A stretch of 64,000 nucleotides of DNA from Mya arenaria. Its lineage: Eukaryota; Mollusca; Bivalvia; Myida; Myidae. A program made the translations under genes and the position numbers. The notes under the pieces are model-generated. The model was not told where the DNA came from. It was given only the letters and a program-made list of their open reading frames with translations, and searched no databases. Within the stretch, counting starts at the first letter, position 1; every line of letters begins with the position of its first letter. Shown one piece after another: positions 12,961-27,300 of the stretch. The stretch lies in the NCBI RefSeq assembly GCF_026914265.1, contig NC_069126.1:39962421-40026420 (forward strand). The letters are read 5' to 3'.

Positions 12961-14191
12961 TACGGCTGTCGACTGGTGCTGTATGGATATACGATTGCCG
13001 ACTGGTATTGTATGGATATACGATTGTCGACTGGTGTTGTATGGCCCTACGATTGTCAACTGATGTTAAGGTAAATGGTTTTACGATTGTCGACTAGTGT
13101 TGAGGTGCATAATTATACGATAGTCAAATTGTCTTTGTTTATATGATTATACACTTGTCGATTGAAGACTGGCTTAAAGGTGTAAGTTTATGCATGTGCC
13201 GACTGGTGTTTAGGTGTAACGTTATACGATTGTCGACTTGCGTTGAGTTGTATTGTAATATTATTGTCGACTGGTGTTGAGGTGTATAGCTTTACGATGG
13301 TCGACTACTATTGAGGTGTATGAATGTCAAATGGTGTTGAGGTGTATGGATATAGGATTATCAACTGATGTTGAGGTGTATGATTATACGCTTGTCGACT
13401 GGTGTTGGGTGGTACGGCCATATGATTGTCGACTGGTCTTGAGGTGTTTGATTGTACGTTTGTCGATTGGTGTTGAGGGTATCGTTATATGACTGTCAAC
13501 TGGTTTTTAGCTGTATGGCTTTACGATTGTTGACTTGTGTTGTGGTGTATGGTTATATAACTCTTGACTGGTATTCTGGTGTATGATTATAGGATTGTCG
13601 ACTGGTATTGGGCTGTATGGCTATATAATTGTCGACTGGTGTTGAGGGTGTTGTATGGCCCTACGGTTGTCGACTGGTGTTGAGAATTATGGTTATACGA
13701 TTGTCGACTGGTGTTGAGGTGAATGATTTAAAGTTGTCGACAGGTGTTTAGGTGTATGATTATAAGATTGTTGACTGGTGTTAGGTTGTTTGGCTATACG
13801 ATTTTCGTCTGGTGTTGAGGTGAATGGTTAAACGACTGTCGACTTGTGTTGAAGTGTATGGTTTGTTAATAAATGAAATAACTGACACAAGACAAAATGA
13901 ACAGCCGAACGCAAGAAACAACTTCTAAGACAACAAATATGGATAACCTAGATGTTTATACAAGCAACGGAGAGATATACATCTTTAAAATACTATAAAT
14001 GTGGATCACCTATTTCTGAATATTTATGCGAAAAGCTACAGAAACAAGCTCAGTAGCAAACAGTTTAGACATAAACCCAGTTTAATGTGTCTGGGTAAAC
14101 GCCAAAGACATAGGACATAAACACAAAAAATCACAAACAAGAAAGATGAAAGAACAGTACAAAACTCCACAAACAGCACAATACATAAATA

Positions 14192-14300
<109 letters not shown>

Positions 14301-15494
14301 TAGGTATGTGTATCAAGGATTGTAAGGTAGCGCCTTGGAACGGTCAGTAAAATGTTACTGGGGGTTTTAACCAGTTAAAGTGCACAAACCTCACACTTAT
14401 CCCAACATTCCTACATAAAGAAAAAACGCAAACGGTAAATCTTATCAAAGTATGCATTAACAAGAGGAAACTTTACAATACAATTAATAATAAATAACTT
14501 ATAGGTAAACCCCAAGTACTTCTATGATCAGAGATCCCAACTCTTATCTGCAGACGGACGAATACAATTCAGAGCACCTACTGCAAAAAACTCAAAGATA
14601 CGGTGCAGTCATTGTTTGAAACTAAGACCATTACACACAGTCTGCCTTAAAATAAAATGTTTAAAACTGTGTGCTAATGGAGTTTCATAATGAAAAGCAT
14701 CATTGTTTTAAAACTGGGAACAAAATAAAGAAAACATTATTAAGAATAAAACGACTTGTTTTAGCTTATCTTTTCTTCCAAATGATTACCCATGTAAAAT
14801 ATTTGAAGAAATGACGTCACATGCCAAAACAATCCGAGTCAGCCAGAAAAGGTTTTAAAGACAACATAAATTAGCAACATTTTCTTAAAAGCAAAGGACT
14901 GAAAGCTTAGTTATGTAAGGATGCTATATTCACATATGCATACCATGTTTATACTACTGCATGAGAAATTCAACAGATCGCAATACAACCGAACGAGGGA
15001 TACACAACTTTACAAGACAACGAATAGAGACAACCTAGATATTTAAACCGCCAACGTTTGCCCCTCAATTTCACAATAGCACAATCAGAGATAACGTTGA
15101 AGTGAATTCAATCGAACTGGAAACAGACAATTTCGCAAGACAACAAACATATGTATATAAAAACAATCAATGAAATTATAGTTAAACCCCATAATGTTTA
15201 AAAGTACTTCCAAATGACCTTGACCTTGAACAATAATGCAAGAATACCTTACATCATTCATGTAGAGCGCCCATCGTCACTGCAGTTTGCTTTACACATG
15301 AATATCTTAATTGCCTATATACTTTATGGCTTTAAACAGTAATAAATTTCAAATTCAAACTAAGAAGTAATTGTTTTTGATGTTTTTTTTAAAGAAATAA
15401 TAATATTTTAACTATGTTTTATACAACATTCGATTTTAAGGCTAAACTATATAAATTTGAAGAAGGGGAGGGGAGGGGGGTGTTAATAGGACAC

Positions 15495-15620
15495 AGAACA
15501 GAACAGAACAGATTTTATTTTCACTTAAACTTATACAGTTTTACGTGATAAACATACATATTGCATACAAATACATAAATTGTATACAAATACATGAATT
15601 GTACAATTATACACACATAG
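15495..15620 (-). mobile_element. Possible 3' end of an antisense LINE/SINE
   Basis: ACAGA pentamers (about four) are followed by TTTTATTT, the reverse of an AATAAA signal, and AT-rich sequence with repeated CATACAAATACAT. Read on the minus strand this resembles a retroelement 3' UTR with a TTCTG-type tail. No coding part remains. Confidence 0.3.
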
Positions 15621-17067
15621 TTGTGACGGATAAAATAGGGTTTTATTGCTTAACAACATTGATATTTTTTCATTCGAAAATGCTTGCGTCAAATTTATTT
15701 TAAAAAAGGAGCATAATATCCCAAATGTGAAATGTAATAAGAAAAAGTTTGGTATTTTTTCCAGTTCCTTGTGAAAATAACACCGAGTCTTCTGTTTAGG
15801 CCGAAATAGACAACTATGTACTTTTTACAAGATATATGCTCCGCCTTTAATAGCATATAGTGACTCAGTGGTCAGTTTAGGTTTACGTTGGACATTTTAA
15901 TACATTTCTGTATAATTGAATATAAAGTGACCTCGCGGTTTTATCAGACATTAACTAAGACTCTATGATAGCTTTATAAGCTTATAATTCTTGTCTTTCC
16001 ATTACACAAAATAACAGGGTTATCTACTTTGAATGTAGGCCAATCGTGACATCTAAGCTACCCAAGCCCACACTAACTTTTAATGTCAACCTATATATAA
16101 CTGTGCAGTTGTACACAATCAGTTGACAGAAACATGCGCATAAGTGGACAATAACATATTAGTCAAATATGCCCTACAATAATTAAAAAGGTGTTAAAAA
16201 TGGAAAACAAATTCATTTTATAAACATCCAATTGTTTCGTAAAAGTAACGATAACTCTCTCGTTACGTTACAGTGAGTAAGATGCTCAAACAAATACGGA
16301 CACAATGTTGTAATTATTTTTTTCTGTGAAATGTTAATTTTATTGCATCTATATTGGTTGCCGTATTGGTTAAGAAAGTAGCCTAGCATTCACTAAACAG
16401 GGTTAAACTGAAGTCATCTTATGTGTATTTCACAGGCCCAGTTTCCTGACTGCTTTATGTTTGTTTCGAGGAACCTCACAGCATTTGTAAAGGTCGAATA
16501 GTGCAACGAAAACTACAGGGAAAAGCCCAGTAACCTTGGGAAACCCTGTTTAGATGCACAGATACGGGCCCAAACAACAATGAACTAGAGACACAAACGT
16601 ATAAACATCACATACACAAAAACAGTTACAACAGACAGATACTTTTTTTCGATCAATGATGGGCTTACCGCCTTGAACAGTGAGTGCGAGTTATGGACAA
16701 CTGAACCTGAAAGAATGAAACTTGGGATCGTGAACTTTTCAAATGACGTTCATTTTAGCTGACAATACTTCGCAATGTAATGGGCGCATACTCGCCACAA
16801 TCCTTGTTTTTGTGTGTCAGGAAAAAATATTCCACCTTACAGATGTCCTCCCTTAAGTATAATTTCCGCGCATTGCCAGTAGCTTTTTCCCGTCCATTAG
16901 ATTGACGTCAGTTATGGTCTGAGACGTAAGACTAATGCTTTCGACGATTTGTGTTTCCATTTGGGGCTTCCCCGTCGTCATCTCTTATTCGGCGAACAAT
17001 TTAAGTCCGATATAACGCCACTGATCCGGGAAAGCCTGAAACGGACAACTAAACATTGAAAAGAAGT

Positions 17068-17226
17068 GTAGTAGTAGTAGTAGTAGTAGTCGTAGTCGTA
17101 GTCGTAGTCGTAGTCGTCGTCGTGGTCGTGGTAGTGGTAGTGGTAGTGGTAATAGTAGTTAGCGGTAGCGGTAGCGGCAGCGGCAGCGGCAGCGGCAGTG
17201 GTAGTGGATGTGGTAATAGTAGTAGT
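17068..17226. repeat. Compound triplet/hexamer microsatellite (GTA, GTC, GGTAGC, GGCAGC)
   Basis: GTA triplets grade into GTAGTC and GTCGTG, then GGTAGT, GGTAGC and GGCAGC hexamers. All are 3-bp multiples, which leaves an artificial open frame on the minus strand. Confidence 0.93.
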
Positions 17227-17353
17227 TAATGTGTTGTTGTGACGAGTTTCAAATTGATTCAAAGATAATCCTCTAACCACATACATTTAAACAGATATTT
17301 CTAGAGTATGTATAATATATTGGGGATATTACGAAAGGACGCTTTTCTGGTGA

Positions 17354-17450
17354 CCTGTATCACGTCGAGTTCGGTGTGTTAACACGTATCCGTCTAAACC
17401 GCAGGTCGATACGGATACGTGTTTACACGCCGAACTCGACATGAAACAGG
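17354..17450. repeat. 40-bp-arm inverted repeat
   Basis: Arm 17354-17393 is the reverse complement of 17411-17450 with 4 mismatches in 40. The spacer is 17 nt. It lies about 0.8 kb upstream of the first coding exon of the Ig receptor gene. It could be a small foldback element or a cruciform-forming site. Confidence 0.9.
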
Positions 17451-18259
17451 TTATTAAATGTCACAGCACAAAAGAATAACAACAACAAAACGGTACTTAT
17501 TTTACGAGTATACACTAATCGTCATTTCCTGTAGACGTAACGCGGCCATTTTTAACAAAGTAAATATTCGTGGGATTTTTTGACGATCATAATATGCAGA
17601 ATTGAGGGAAGTTCGTGAGTCAATCGCTATTTCTTTCGATGACGCGAAATCGCCTTCTTCTTTTTATTGACGAGCTGCTCATATTTATGATAGTAAACAT
17701 GAATAATGCAACAATTTATGAATTTCGAAATGGCAAACAACTAGTTCACTGAAGTAGCTGTCTAGATAGATTTGAAGTGTTCTCTGCTTCATGCTTATCC
17801 TCATGTTGTTTTGAAGAACATGAGAACCATGAATATTTACATGCTTCTGGAGCGTTTGTAAAGTTAGATAATTTTTATGTATTTTAAAGTTGACAGGTTT
17901 TACCAGTGTTTCTGGTCACGCAATTTTTAGTTATGCGAAAGTAGTTCCGAGATTACACACGGTACTCGCATGATACGGACTCAGAAAACGACAGTATCAT
18001 GATACGGATTTTTCAATACGGCGTGATGTATTTTCACTGTTGGATTTGGAAAAGGAATTTGATAAGCATATAATAAATGATTGTATTGAAAGCATTTAAA
18101 GTCCGCCAGTATACCTTTGTGTTATTTAAATATATTCAAAAGTATGTGTATTCATTAAACACCCTACTTGAATTCAACTCTTCCTGATTAACACAGTAGT
18201 TTAATGCTCAAGTAGTTTGGAGGATATATTTGCTATCAATATCGTACAAATATGCAGCT

Positions 18260-18320
18260 ATGTTTAATGTAAACTTTCGGTGCATCTTTATGATAAGGTT
18301 AATGATTTGGACATATACAG
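18260..18320 (+). CDS. Ig receptor exon 1: signal peptide
   Basis: The ATG at 18260 opens a 20-codon hydrophobic leader (MFNVNFRCIFMIRLMIW and following). It ends in phase 1 at CAG|GTGAGT. The same frame is open upstream to 18230 but has no other ATG, so this start is chosen. A leader exon ending in phase 1 before a phase-1 Ig exon is the standard arrangement. Confidence 0.72.
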
Positions 18321-21300
18321 GTGAGTTTAAGAACATATATGTGTACAAATTCTCTACTTATACTGCATTAAAGACGCTGATCACTCTGACTCATTATCTG
18401 CTGCAAGCAGGGGTGGCTCAATGATTGAAGATTAGAGGGAGCGCTAACTAATAATTTATAAGAAATTACGTTAAATAACTTAATGAATAAATAAACACGT
18501 GAGTTAAAAATGAAACATTTAGAGGCAAATGAAGGTCTTAAATCAACAGCCACTGTCTCTGTACCCAAACATGCGGTTAATTGAACGTCATGGAGATTGA
18601 CATTGACACATTCACACTCTTCTGCTAGTCCATATAAACAGCCGCTTCAGAGTCTTTGGCGATTTTTGTTTGTTTTCCTAGCCAAGAATGACAGATTCCA
18701 GCGCTAAGTATATTGAGATGAATGATAACGGGCACCTGCTAGAAAGTTAAAAAATGACGATGCTTTGTTGACACATCGATCTGAATTTGCGTTTCATAAA
18801 ACACTTAAGTGTAATAAGAGAAAGGTATTGGCTAAAAATAAATTATATTTAACTTTTGTGTTTTTATATAACAAACAGTGTTAAATATTGTAGAGTTACA
18901 GTTGAAGAATATATTATACATTGTTATGAATCAGTCGACTTGTGGCATTTAGGGAAGAAAATGAATACCCAAATGTAAAAAATGTCCCTATAAGCGCTTT
19001 ATTTTGGCTTACTCTTCTTCTTGAATAAGGACAATGGTTCCTTAGAAGTCTTCGTAAAAAAAGGCGGATTACCTGCTTGTATAAGAGTTTGAACAGCTCC
19101 TGTATTTCTTAGCATAGTAAAAGCGGTGAAAGTGTCACCCTTAAGTGTCAAAAAACATCGAAGAGGAATGGTCATAACATAATCAGACTTTTGCTATTTG
19201 ATCAGCGTAAAGCACTCAGACACGACGGTATCTTTTTTTCAAAAAATAAGTGGTTTAAGATAGGATTTTTATTTCTATAATAAAAAACACAATAATGCAT
19301 GTACCTATTTTAGCTATTTATTTAAACATAAAGAACCCCGTAAAGTGCCCACTTGAAGTGTACCAGCCGTCGAAAAGAAAAGATGCATTTTTTTTTTATA
19401 AAATAGGTACAAGAATGGTACCCTTTGACTTAAACCACACTTTCAAGGCATTCAATTTTCTATTTTCACTTTGTAAACAAGCGATCGTTCAGCATATACT
19501 TTCAAAAACATTTTTGTTAAGACATCCAGAAACATAGGTTAAAAATCCCGAGAGAAGCTTACACGTCTGGCCTCCGGGTTGGCGTATTTACATTGCGATC
19601 AAAGTGATATAAACTTACTTAACCAGGTCAAAACATCCTCCGAAAACACCAAAATACTTGAAAATATCACCAGTTTGTTCCGCATCTTACATTTCATTCA
19701 CTTAAGATTCCGATAAAAAAAAACGTTGGACCCCCCTGGGTATCAAACATAAACCTACGTAGAATTGCACAATTTATAATATGGTGATTTATTTTTTTTG
19801 TGGATTACTACGCTTTATTTTTGTTACATTTTAATTTTACCTTGTAGATAGTGTCACTGACTTATTTAAAGAAACATGGGTACAGGGACACCGTCTATTT
19901 TTCAAATGATAATCAATCACCTTTATCCAGGTTCCGGTAATACATATGTGCACTTTTAGTGTTTTTGTCATACTGGCACAACCTTTAGTTGCATTTATTT
20001 TAACAGGACCGGTCTTAACTGAAATATTCTTAAAATTTATTAATTGAATGTATCATTTCATGTAATGTATAATTTTCTTTAAGACATACATAAGTTAATA
20101 GAATAAATCCCAAATATGCATTGTAAAATTAAATTGCAGGTACCGAAGCCCAGGTGGTCACGTTGTCTCCGACCTCTCCCACCGTGACACAGTACAGTCC
20201 TCTGACACTGACCTGTGAGACACAGAGCACAAACACCGAGTATATAATATGGGTTAAGCTTGTAGGGAATGGTGTTTTCGCCGTCGGAACCTTGATCATT
20301 AAAGGGGTCAACGACTGTTATCCTCCATTTGTTGGTTTTGAACCGAACTCCACATTGTACACCTACGCTTGCCCAGCTACAAACAGACTGACACTAACAA
20401 TAAAAAACGTGTCGAGAACAGATAACGGAAGCAGATGGAAATGCCAAGTTCAAGTCGACGGGAAACAAGAAAGCAGTCAGGTGGAAGCGATTACAGTGCA
20501 TGGTACTTCTTTTTAGATTCGTTTATGCCATTCATCTTATTGTCAGTATAAATAACTATACGTTTCATACATGAACATTGTTTAATCAATGTTGTATATA
20601 GATATAAATTGAAGGTAGGTTTTTCAGGTAAAACACTGATCACGCAAATCACAGTTTCATTTTAGTTCATGATATGTCCAGCACAATTGCAATTAAAGGC
20701 TTGACCGTGTCTCGAAATACTATTTAACAGCAAAAATAGAATGACAGTTATACTTCTAGTAGAGAGTTTTGAGGTGACCATTCGTATACGTGTTATAGTA
20801 CACATATATGGATTAGGAATAACAATCGACGCTTTTTTAATCGTTATTTTAGTGTGCCATAGATTTACCAGATTTGGGAGAAACCTGAGTTCTAAAATGT
20901 AAAGAATGTACCACTAAGCATTTTTTAAATGTGCCGAATTATCTCCAAAACTTGCGATCTGCACTCTGAAAACATTAACAATACAATGAACAAGGCATTG
21001 GATTAGATTTGCAGGAAAAGAGAAACGGTTTAAAGTCGTAGTTTTTCAGAATAAAGTGCATTGGGTGAGTCGGTAAGCCTAGTAATTAGGGATGAAAATC
21101 GGATAGCAAATTGGTATTCGGATATTCGTATCAACTATCCGAATACTATCCGGATACTCGTATGAAATTGTTGTCTAAGAATGTGTACACCTTGTTATAT
21201 AACGTTTACCCTCTACTATGTACACCCTTTATCATATCATATGAAATAATAGTACACTTCAGTTGGTATCCGTCGTAAGCTTGATGTGTTTTTACTAATC

Positions 21301-24300
21301 TGTTTTACGTCATTATCGTTTTAAGTCGTAAACAAATACGTTACATCCATTGTGCGTCATATAAATGTGTCAAAAGGAATGTGGAAGGCAGTCACGTACG
21401 ACCCAGTCCGTCACCGCTCGGGTAATCCTCTCCGTCGTGGCAGCCTGCATCCTCGGAGGGGTGGAAACGGTGACGTCAAGTGTCGTCTGCACCAGGGGGG
21501 TCTTAGACGGAGTTGATGGCGGACTGCACACAGGATGCTTCTTCATGTGATTCCTTAGATTTGAAGTCCCGCCACAATACACAAGTTTCACACTACACAA
21601 GTTACACACAACACTTTTACCATCCTCAGTTTTAGTGAAATACTTCCAAACACTAGAAGTCACTTTCGGAGGCATAGTTCCAGTTTTGACAAGATTGCTC
21701 AATTGATAAACTTTAAAACGATGTTAACTGATTGGGAATAAAATAGAAATGAAACGATTTTTTTCTAATAATTTTATTCAGACATCAATACTTGATTTAT
21801 GCATATTCATTAAGATAATTGATTGGTTAATAATCTACTGATTGCATGACGTTACTTTGTGATTGGACAGTTAAATCGTATGGATTAATGCACATATCAT
21901 ATACGTCATCATTGATGTCAACTACTGCCAATTAGTGCCAATTAGCCACTTCAGAGACCATAAACAACACTTGTTTTCATAAACAGGACCATGGACCCTT
22001 CAAAAAATGCAATCTCGCGCCTTGTGCAAACAACCAATTAATAGCAGACGGTTTATGACACCCATCACGCTTCGCCAATCAGTCTGTGCAGCACCTGAAA
22101 CAGTCTAAACGCTAAGATGTTTAAGACCTACACTAATTAATCGACCATTTTAACCGCATAATTTATACAAAAAATATTAAGAAAATTATACGAATATCCG
22201 AATACCAATATTAGTATCCGAATACTAATCTAATATCCGGATATTCGGATATTCGCTTCCATCCCTACTAGTAATAGATGCATTGTTTTCATGAGATATT
22301 TAATACAAATATGAATTGCATCTAAAACAATCAATTTCTCTTCATTCGGTGCACAAAGTCGTTTTTAAAAAATACCATTGAAACATGTAGAAAACACTGT
22401 TTATACTCACGGAATCGAAGACGATTTTCATCTCAAACAATGAACCAGAAAACCTGGACGCACCATACATTACTGCCCTTGTAAACGTTCAGTTTCGATA
22501 ACGAACGGATGCCGATTCTACATTTAGAATACGAGAAGTATAACATATTTGATGCATACCTGATAAGGTTTACCTACATAGATACTGATTTCTTCAATAA
22601 TTGCACCTGTAGCTTAGCCATTCCATGCAGAAACTCAAAGGCTGATATGTTCATGTATTTCATTCAACACAAAATGTTGTTTGTTTTGAAATTCAAGCAT
22701 AATAAAAGCTGTTAAAATGTTGAATAATTCTAAATTGTTCAGACATGTATTACCTTATAATACGTTAAGGATACGAAGCAATTTAGATACAAAAGAGAGA
22801 TTGTAACCAGAATTTTTCATTTAACTGTCATAATTTTTTAAATAAGGCAGCGAACTACATGTGTTTCATTAGCGGAGAGGCATAAAACAATAAAGTACCA
22901 GCTACAAGGCTTGGATAAGGGTGTAACGCTATATGAGCCCCTTCACGATCGGTTAACTAAACGCAGATTTTTACTCGAATGAAACAATAAACAAAATGCA
23001 AATATAATGATTGAATTTAATTTCGACGGCATTTATTCGATCTAGAATGCCCAACCCCAAGGTCAAACTGACAACTCTCCTAAGAAGCGCCACATGGGAG
23101 TTGGCGGTTTGACATAGGGTATTGGAAGATCACATGAATGCAGCCGAAATTAATTTCAATCCTGAAATATGCATTTCACAGCATGTCAGTTTGTTAGCCT
23201 GAGAGTAGACTATGTTATGAAAAAATGTTCTCTCTGTTATTCAGAAGAAATCTTTATTACAATATATTTCCATGAAATAAAGATAGTTTAAGTTATTTCT
23301 TTGAAATAATGATATTTCAAACAATGGCGTGTTTACGATCGATTATATTTTTTTCGGAGTCGCAGTATCGGAAGTGAGATGTCCTTGTTTTAATAAAATA
23401 GGAAATTGTATTACAATCAATAATCATATTAAGTTAATAGGGAATAAAAAAACAAGATAAATTACCTATGTACATTATGTTATAAGGTTACTTGTTTCTT
23501 TAATGATCGTTTCAGAAACTTGCATTGGTATTAAAACATCAGCATTTTACACTTAAAGCAAGGGTTCGAACATAAGCCATGTTAGTTGATTTATATGTTA
23601 ACACAGTGTACCAATCAGTATATGCACTCGTCGGGCATGTGAATATGAGTATCTTGGAAAGCAAGGGTGATTTAAGGCATTTTTAAGAAATGTACAACCA
23701 TTTGCGCTGTAGATGACAAGCAGTTTAGCTTATGAAAGTTCTAAATGGAAGTTTTACTATGATTTTATCATAAGCATGGGGTTTCATGTAAATAATCATA
23801 AACTGCTTATGATAAAATCATAGTAAATCTGTCATTTAGATCCTTTATAGAAATACAATACTTACATAGACCTGTGCCTTTTAAATGGCTTAACATGAAC
23901 ATTAACTCAATTCATATTGCACTAATGAACTAACTAGTTTTTTATCATGTGCATAGGGTAGGTTAAAAAATTTGATTTCTCCAAAACTGGTTACTTTTTC
24001 TAATCACGGTTTTCGCCCAAATATTCCACGTGCATCCAAACACTTCAATGCAAATAAACATGCATGAACGTGCCAATTAACTTTGTTTGATAACATATTA
24101 TTGAAAATTCCATGCGTATTGGGGCGAGGTGGCATACTTGTTTCAAAAGTTACTTAATCGACCGTCTCTGACTGATACGAACACATATGATCCCACAAGT
24201 ATAGTCATACTGTTTATGCAAAATACCATTAATTCTAATCCATTGTCTACACAGATATGAAACCGGCTGGAACTCTTGGAAGGCTTTTTCATCAATTGAA

Positions 24301-27300
24301 GAGTAAAGACTTTAACGTTATTAATATAAACGCTACTTGCAATATATTCAAACATATCCTATGGAAGTATCATTAGTTACATAGCTATTGACCGACCAAA
24401 ACGAAACATCATTAAGCGCAAAAAATTAAAATTGTTTATTAGGTTATCTTATTTGCAGTTGATGAAGTTTGGATTGTTAACATAGTGTTTGATAGGGAAG
24501 CTATTGAATACTGTACTGATTGTACTAAGATCGCAACAACATACTCTATAACATAGGGAAAATGGCATACTATCGTTTAAGGTTAGTTCAAGTGCAATAT
24601 TTGACTAATATTCTGTGCATAAAAGCCTTTTAAACGAACATAGATACAATATGAATGTGTCTTCAAAAACATTTTAAACTATAAGCATCTGCTTTTATCT
24701 GGTAAGTTCTAACTCAGGAAGCTTGAATTGATCAATCATGATATAAACATTATGAGAAAATCATTTCCCACCTAATTGATTGTTTTAAACGTCCGAAAAC
24801 ACATACCTCCAGGAGAATAAAGTCTTACCAGTAGAAACCTCTATGCAAAGCTTATGTTTTGCAGTTGGTATCACCACAGTGACATTATCTCCCGACGCCG
24901 ACCCTATCAACGTGAGAGAGAATACCCAAACGACACTGCAGTGCCGAACATCGGGCGGGATACCGGCTGCCAAGGTCAATTGGTTTATCCAAAGGTCAGG
25001 ACAGGTGCAAGACGTAACGTCGCTTTCCACGAACACGTACCAAGAGGAGGGAGACCTCAACGTGACGTTGAGCACACTTAACTTCACCCCGTTAAAGTTT
25101 GATCAGAGTGGCCAGATATACTGCTCAGCAAACAATGTGGGAGTGGATAGGATTTCCACAAAGCCATCTATCAATGTATTATGTGAGTAACATGAATAAG
25201 GCATGGCCTTTATAAGACAAAACGTATTCGATTTATTATCATCTAACACACGAGATTTAAGAACATTTTAGAGACATACTAGTGATTGTTGCACACCGAA
25301 CTCGGAACGGTATTTAGACTTCAATCTGATCATTGAGCATCACCGGCTCAAAACACAGTTTTTATTTCCATATCTACCAGTATTATGTACTGGTTCGTTA
25401 TTGCAAACAAGGGGCTAAACAAAAACCACGGTTTCACGAACATGTTCGTAGGATATCAACAATTTATTTATATATCCATATACAAATATAGTTTTTTTCG
25501 AATACTTATCAGGATATTAACACATCGCTATTATGCGTTATAGAATTAAAACAATACAAGCAATTTATACTAATACACATCTCTCGAACTAAGAGAACTA
25601 ACAGTAATATCAATAATTCAAACGAAACCCAAATTTCGTTCAAATATATGCACGTAAAATAAAGCTCAGAATTAGTAGGAAATATCGTTAAATATGCCGA
25701 TTTGTAAAGAAAAATACCAGTTGATGTGAAAAACGAAATATCAAACTGAGGTATTCGATCTTTATGGGATGCCGATCGATCTAGTGGATCGATCAGCAAT
25801 AATGTGAAAAAGAATACATTGCCAAAAGTTTTAATTTATTTGATATATATGTAAAACGCATCATCTCGTTGAATGTACACATAATCAGCGATTCGTATTA
25901 GAATGGGTATATCTGTTGTTACTTGTCCTTACGTATAAATTATCTGTTATATTTTAGTAACATTTTATTTATTTTTTTATTAAGCATGTAACATATAACG
26001 ATAAGATGCACATAATTCAAATACTAATTCGGCTGCATTTATTTCACTTTTTAGAATATGTATTGTTGACGCATTTCACACATAAATAAATCCCGTATGT
26101 TTCATTTTAAAGTACATCCAATACAGTTTGGATTTAATTACACTATCTTGATCTGATCATGTGTTCAATTTAAATTATAATTCGGAAGGGGACCGTTTGT
26201 TTCTCAGATCCACCTCTTTTACCTTCATTCAAATATGGAACTACCACTGGCCCAATCATTACCAACAACAACATTGCCATTGTCCTGGGAGACGGACCTT
26301 TAGTGGGTGGTGAAGCCGACGCCAACCTGGCTCCTCATACCTACACCTGGTCTGGTCTGTATTATTAACCATGTTTTGGCTTTAGGACCTCCGTATGATG
26401 TTACATTACGATACTATTATGGTGTTACTGGATCCATGAGTATAACAGAAGAACTGAAGATACTAGCCGGCGAGGCCTTTTGATTGTCTTGCACGGCGGA
26501 TAGTTCTCCGCCATCTACGTACTCATGGTCTGGCCATCCTTTGTAACGGTTTGATGGAGTGCTGAAAGCATTCTCATACCGAAGGTTAAAAAAGATTTTC
26601 CTAAAGCCTTTGGACGGATGTAATTTTTATTCTTATCTGTGTGTGCAGGTATTCGTTGAATATTTCAGATGGTCCGAAAACGGGAATATTGCAGAACGTT
26701 AGTAAAGTCCGCGGGGAAAACCTTGTTTACCAGTGTTTGTACACACCGGGAAACCCTCCAACTGTTGACTTTGAGTGGACGAGGTCCGGAACAGATAATT
26801 CCTGGGTCAAACAGAATACACAGAACTTGACCATTCCAAACGTACAGCGAAGTGATGAGGCCAGTTACACTTGTAACGTGTCCAGCCTTCTCCGGCCCAC
26901 TTTGATATCAGCGATGATCACACAGTATGATACTGCAACATTTCATCTGGATATTCTTTGTGAGTTTATTTTGTAAGCAACACAAACATAAAAAATAACG
27001 ACATTGAAACTATTGTCCAATCTGGTAAAAACAAATATTAGTGACTGCGAATCGGGCGAACTGATTGTATTCATTATTTATTTTTTTATTCAGAAACAAT
27101 TTATAACAATGCACTAACTCAAGATACTGTACTAGTGAAATTATAATCGTGAAGAACGAAAGGGGATTGGGGTGGCCATCAAGAGTTTAAAAACAAACAA
27201 ACTATTTTTATGTAAAACTGTGGACCACTAAAAAGTTAAATAATGTTTCTGTTTTTCATGAAGATATACGTAAATCTTAGGCATTCCTGAAATAACATAC

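Larger units (their letters stand above)
5010..13866. repeat. Giant 34-bp minisatellite array
   Basis: About 8.9 kb of tandem units of about 34 bp (roughly 260 copies). The core is TACGATTGTCGAC followed by a variable GG/AGTGTTGAGGTGTATGG-type half. Most units contain two CpGs and many carry GTCGAC. Edge units (5010-5860, 10560-12500 and 12960-13866) are diverged. Inner zones are homogeneous and organised as 68-bp dimers. Because 34 is not a multiple of three, the + strand stays open in long stretches that cycle through all three phases. Those frames are a by-product of the repeat and not genes. Confidence 0.97.
20503..24864. other. Intron 2 of the Ig receptor gene
   Basis: It contains the hAT element at 21087-22267 and an inverted repeat at 23739-23841. 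The rest is AT-rich without recognised genes. Confidence 0.65.
25183..26668. other. Intron 3 with decayed Ig exons
   Basis: AT-rich sequence. It contains two decayed half-Ig exons (26208-26359 and 26386-26546), listed separately. Nothing else is recognised. Confidence 0.65.

Noticed and set aside
5010..13866. CRISPR array
   Set aside because: The units are continuous tandem repeats without unique spacers, and the surroundings are eukaryotic.
16978..17286. Minus-strand frame rich in Ala, Tyr and Asp runs
   Set aside because: Produced by the triplet/hexamer microsatellite at 17068-17226.
21370..21675. Host BED zinc-finger gene
   Set aside because: It lies wholly inside a hAT element with intact ends and target duplication, and lacks any further domain.
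22509..22715. Small + strand frame of 68 codons in intron 2
   Set aside because: No recognisable domain, splice fit or start context; within the chance range for AT-rich sequence of this length.
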